Positions 5,770 to 6,581 of a DNA stretch of 6,581 nt are shown piece by piece (positions within the stretch are counted from its first letter, which is position 1; each line of letters opens with the position of its first letter). The stretch is from NCBI GenBank assembly GCA_018239705.1, contig JAFEGS010000057.1, positions 1 to 6,581 of the forward strand. The letters are read 5' to 3'. Source of the stretch: Verrucomicrobiota bacterium (lineage in GTDB: Bacteria; Chlamydiota; Chlamydiia; Chlamydiales; FEN-1388). Both the position numbers and the translations under genes were made by a program. The notes beneath the pieces are model-generated. The model made no database searches. It worked only from the letters and a program-made list of their open reading frames with translations, and had not been told where the DNA came from.

Positions 5770-6581
5770 ATGGTTTCTTGGGTTTCTCGCTTTGTTCCTT
5801 ATGTCCTTTTGGTCTTTATTGGTATTGCCAATGCGCTACCTGTTCCTCTCACCAGTTTTAATTTATCTCTCTATCTTGCAGATAACGGCTTCGGGCACGA
5901 TGCTATTGGTCTCTTTTCTCTTTTAGCCATTCCGCTCAGCTTGAAGCTTCTCTGGTCTCCTCTGATTGACACCTGCTCCTTACCCTTTTTTTCTCAAAGT
6001 CCCAGGAAAGGCTGGATGGCCTTTTCTCTGATAGGTATGGCTCTTTCCCTTGCCGGTATGGGTCTTATTAATCCAGGCGCAAATACAGGACTTTTTGCAG
6101 CGTCTCTCTTTAGCCTTTGCAGCTTCACCGGCTGTCTCTACATAGTGGGCCTTGCTTATGAACTCGAAAGTATCGATGAAAACTCCTATAGCCTAGGCTC
6201 AGCATCGATTGTAGCCGGGTATCGATTAGGCTTACTTTTCGCAGGGGCCGGCGTACTCTACATTGCCTACCTCTACTCTTGGCAAGTGGCTTTTTTGAGC
6301 ATGGCGGCGATTTTACTCTTGGGATGCATTGCGGTTGTATTGCAGCGAGAGCCCTATAAATCGCAGGCAATTCTTGCAGAAAAGCGGATGCGCTTTTCCA
6401 ATCATGCATCGCTCTATTCGGCTTTTTGGCACGAAACAATTCGTAAGCCAAGCAGCAATTTTTTTCAGAGGCAGGACTGGCTTGTAGTTTTATTAATTAT
6501 TATTTTATTTAAGAGCGGAAATCACATTGCCAAGGCAATGGAGGGGCCTTTTTATCTGGACATAGGATTCAGTAAGGCCGA
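5770..6581 (+). CDS. AmpG-type MFS permease, partial (C-terminus beyond right edge)
   Basis: An inner-membrane major facilitator protein; 270 N-terminal residues are visible. AmpG members import anhydro-muropeptides for peptidoglycan recycling. Hydrophobic segments at about 8-30, 45-62, 82-101, 107-130, 147-167 and 172-191 form the first six-helix bundle, then a basic cytoplasmic loop (about 193-236) and the seventh helix from 237. AmpG-like landmarks are IGLFSLLAIPLSLKLLWSPLID (46-67, with W62, P64, D67), RKGW (79-82), GYRLG (150-154) and PFYLDIGFSKA (260-270). The usual helix-4 signature with two Asp (QDI.xDA) is absent: Y124 and L128 stand at those positions in a gapless alignment from memory, so the substrate may differ. 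Start ATG 5770 has GGTG 5 nt upstream. It is divergent from the ychJ-like gene. Other MFS peptide or sugar transporters cannot be excluded. Confidence 0.85.
   Translation, partial: MVSWVSRFVPYVLLVFIGIANALPVPLTSFNLSLYLADNGFGHDAIGLFSLLAIPLSLKLLWSPLIDTCSLPFFSQSPRKGWMAFSLIGMALSLAGMGLINPGANTGLFAASLFSLCSFTGCLYIVGLAYELESIDENSYSLGSASIVAGYRLGLLFAGAGVLYIAYLYSWQVAFLSMAAILLLGCIAVVLQREPYKSQAILAEKRMRFSNHASLYSAFWHETIRKPSSNFFQRQDWLVVLLIIILFKSGNHIAKAMEGPFYLDIGFSKA

Noticed and set aside
6125..6451. 108-codon minus-strand frame
   Set aside because: It is antisense to the AmpG-like permease, whose frame has transmembrane segments and family motifs throughout.

Overview
The window most likely comes from a member of the Chlamydiota. 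The best evidence is a transcript-cleavage factor GreA carrying an N-terminal extension of about 566 residues (719 residues in total, against about 158 for ordinary GreA), an architecture I associate with chlamydiae. Next to it is a Ser/Thr kinase whose catalytic domain and C-terminal tail resemble chlamydial PknD. The moderate GC content by eye and the AT-rich promoter spacers fit, but I cannot name a genus; an environmental (Parachlamydia/Waddlia-like) lineage is a guess.

Layout. Bases 1-2428 hold a minus-strand operon: greA (start re-assigned to 2428) followed, with a one-base stop/start overlap, by the 5' part of a RdgB/HAM1-like nucleoside-triphosphate pyrophosphatase gene that runs off the left edge. 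Bases 2429-2553 are an AT-rich divergent promoter region. Bases 2554-4964 hold a plus-strand pair: a 164-residue charged coiled-coil protein overlapping by 19 bp the 644-residue PknD-like kinase. Tail-to-tail with the kinase, 8 bp away, lies a minus-strand gene for a 74-residue Thr/Asn/Gly-rich protein (4973-5197). It has its own promoter, a near-perfect Shine-Dalgarno sequence and an apparent intrinsic terminator lying inside the 3' end of the kinase gene. Upstream of it on the minus strand is a YchJ-family SEC-C protein gene (5314-5700). A short divergent spacer with a palindromic -10 box separates this from a plus-strand AmpG-type permease gene that runs off the right edge.

How the genes relate. 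The window is mostly housekeeping and lineage-specific: transcription fidelity (GreA), nucleotide-pool sanitation (RdgB-like), Ser/Thr signalling (kinase plus its coupled small partner) and membrane transport (AmpG-like). No mobile element, tRNA, rRNA or CRISPR array was seen, and no gene-free stretch exceeds about 125 bp. The points most worth checking are the RdgB-like protein that lacks the usual ADDSG active-site motif, the AmpG-like permease that lacks the conserved acidic pair, two mutually exclusive hairpins at the kinase/74-residue-gene junction, the compositionally extreme 74-residue protein, and the use of self-complementary -10 boxes in both divergent spacers.
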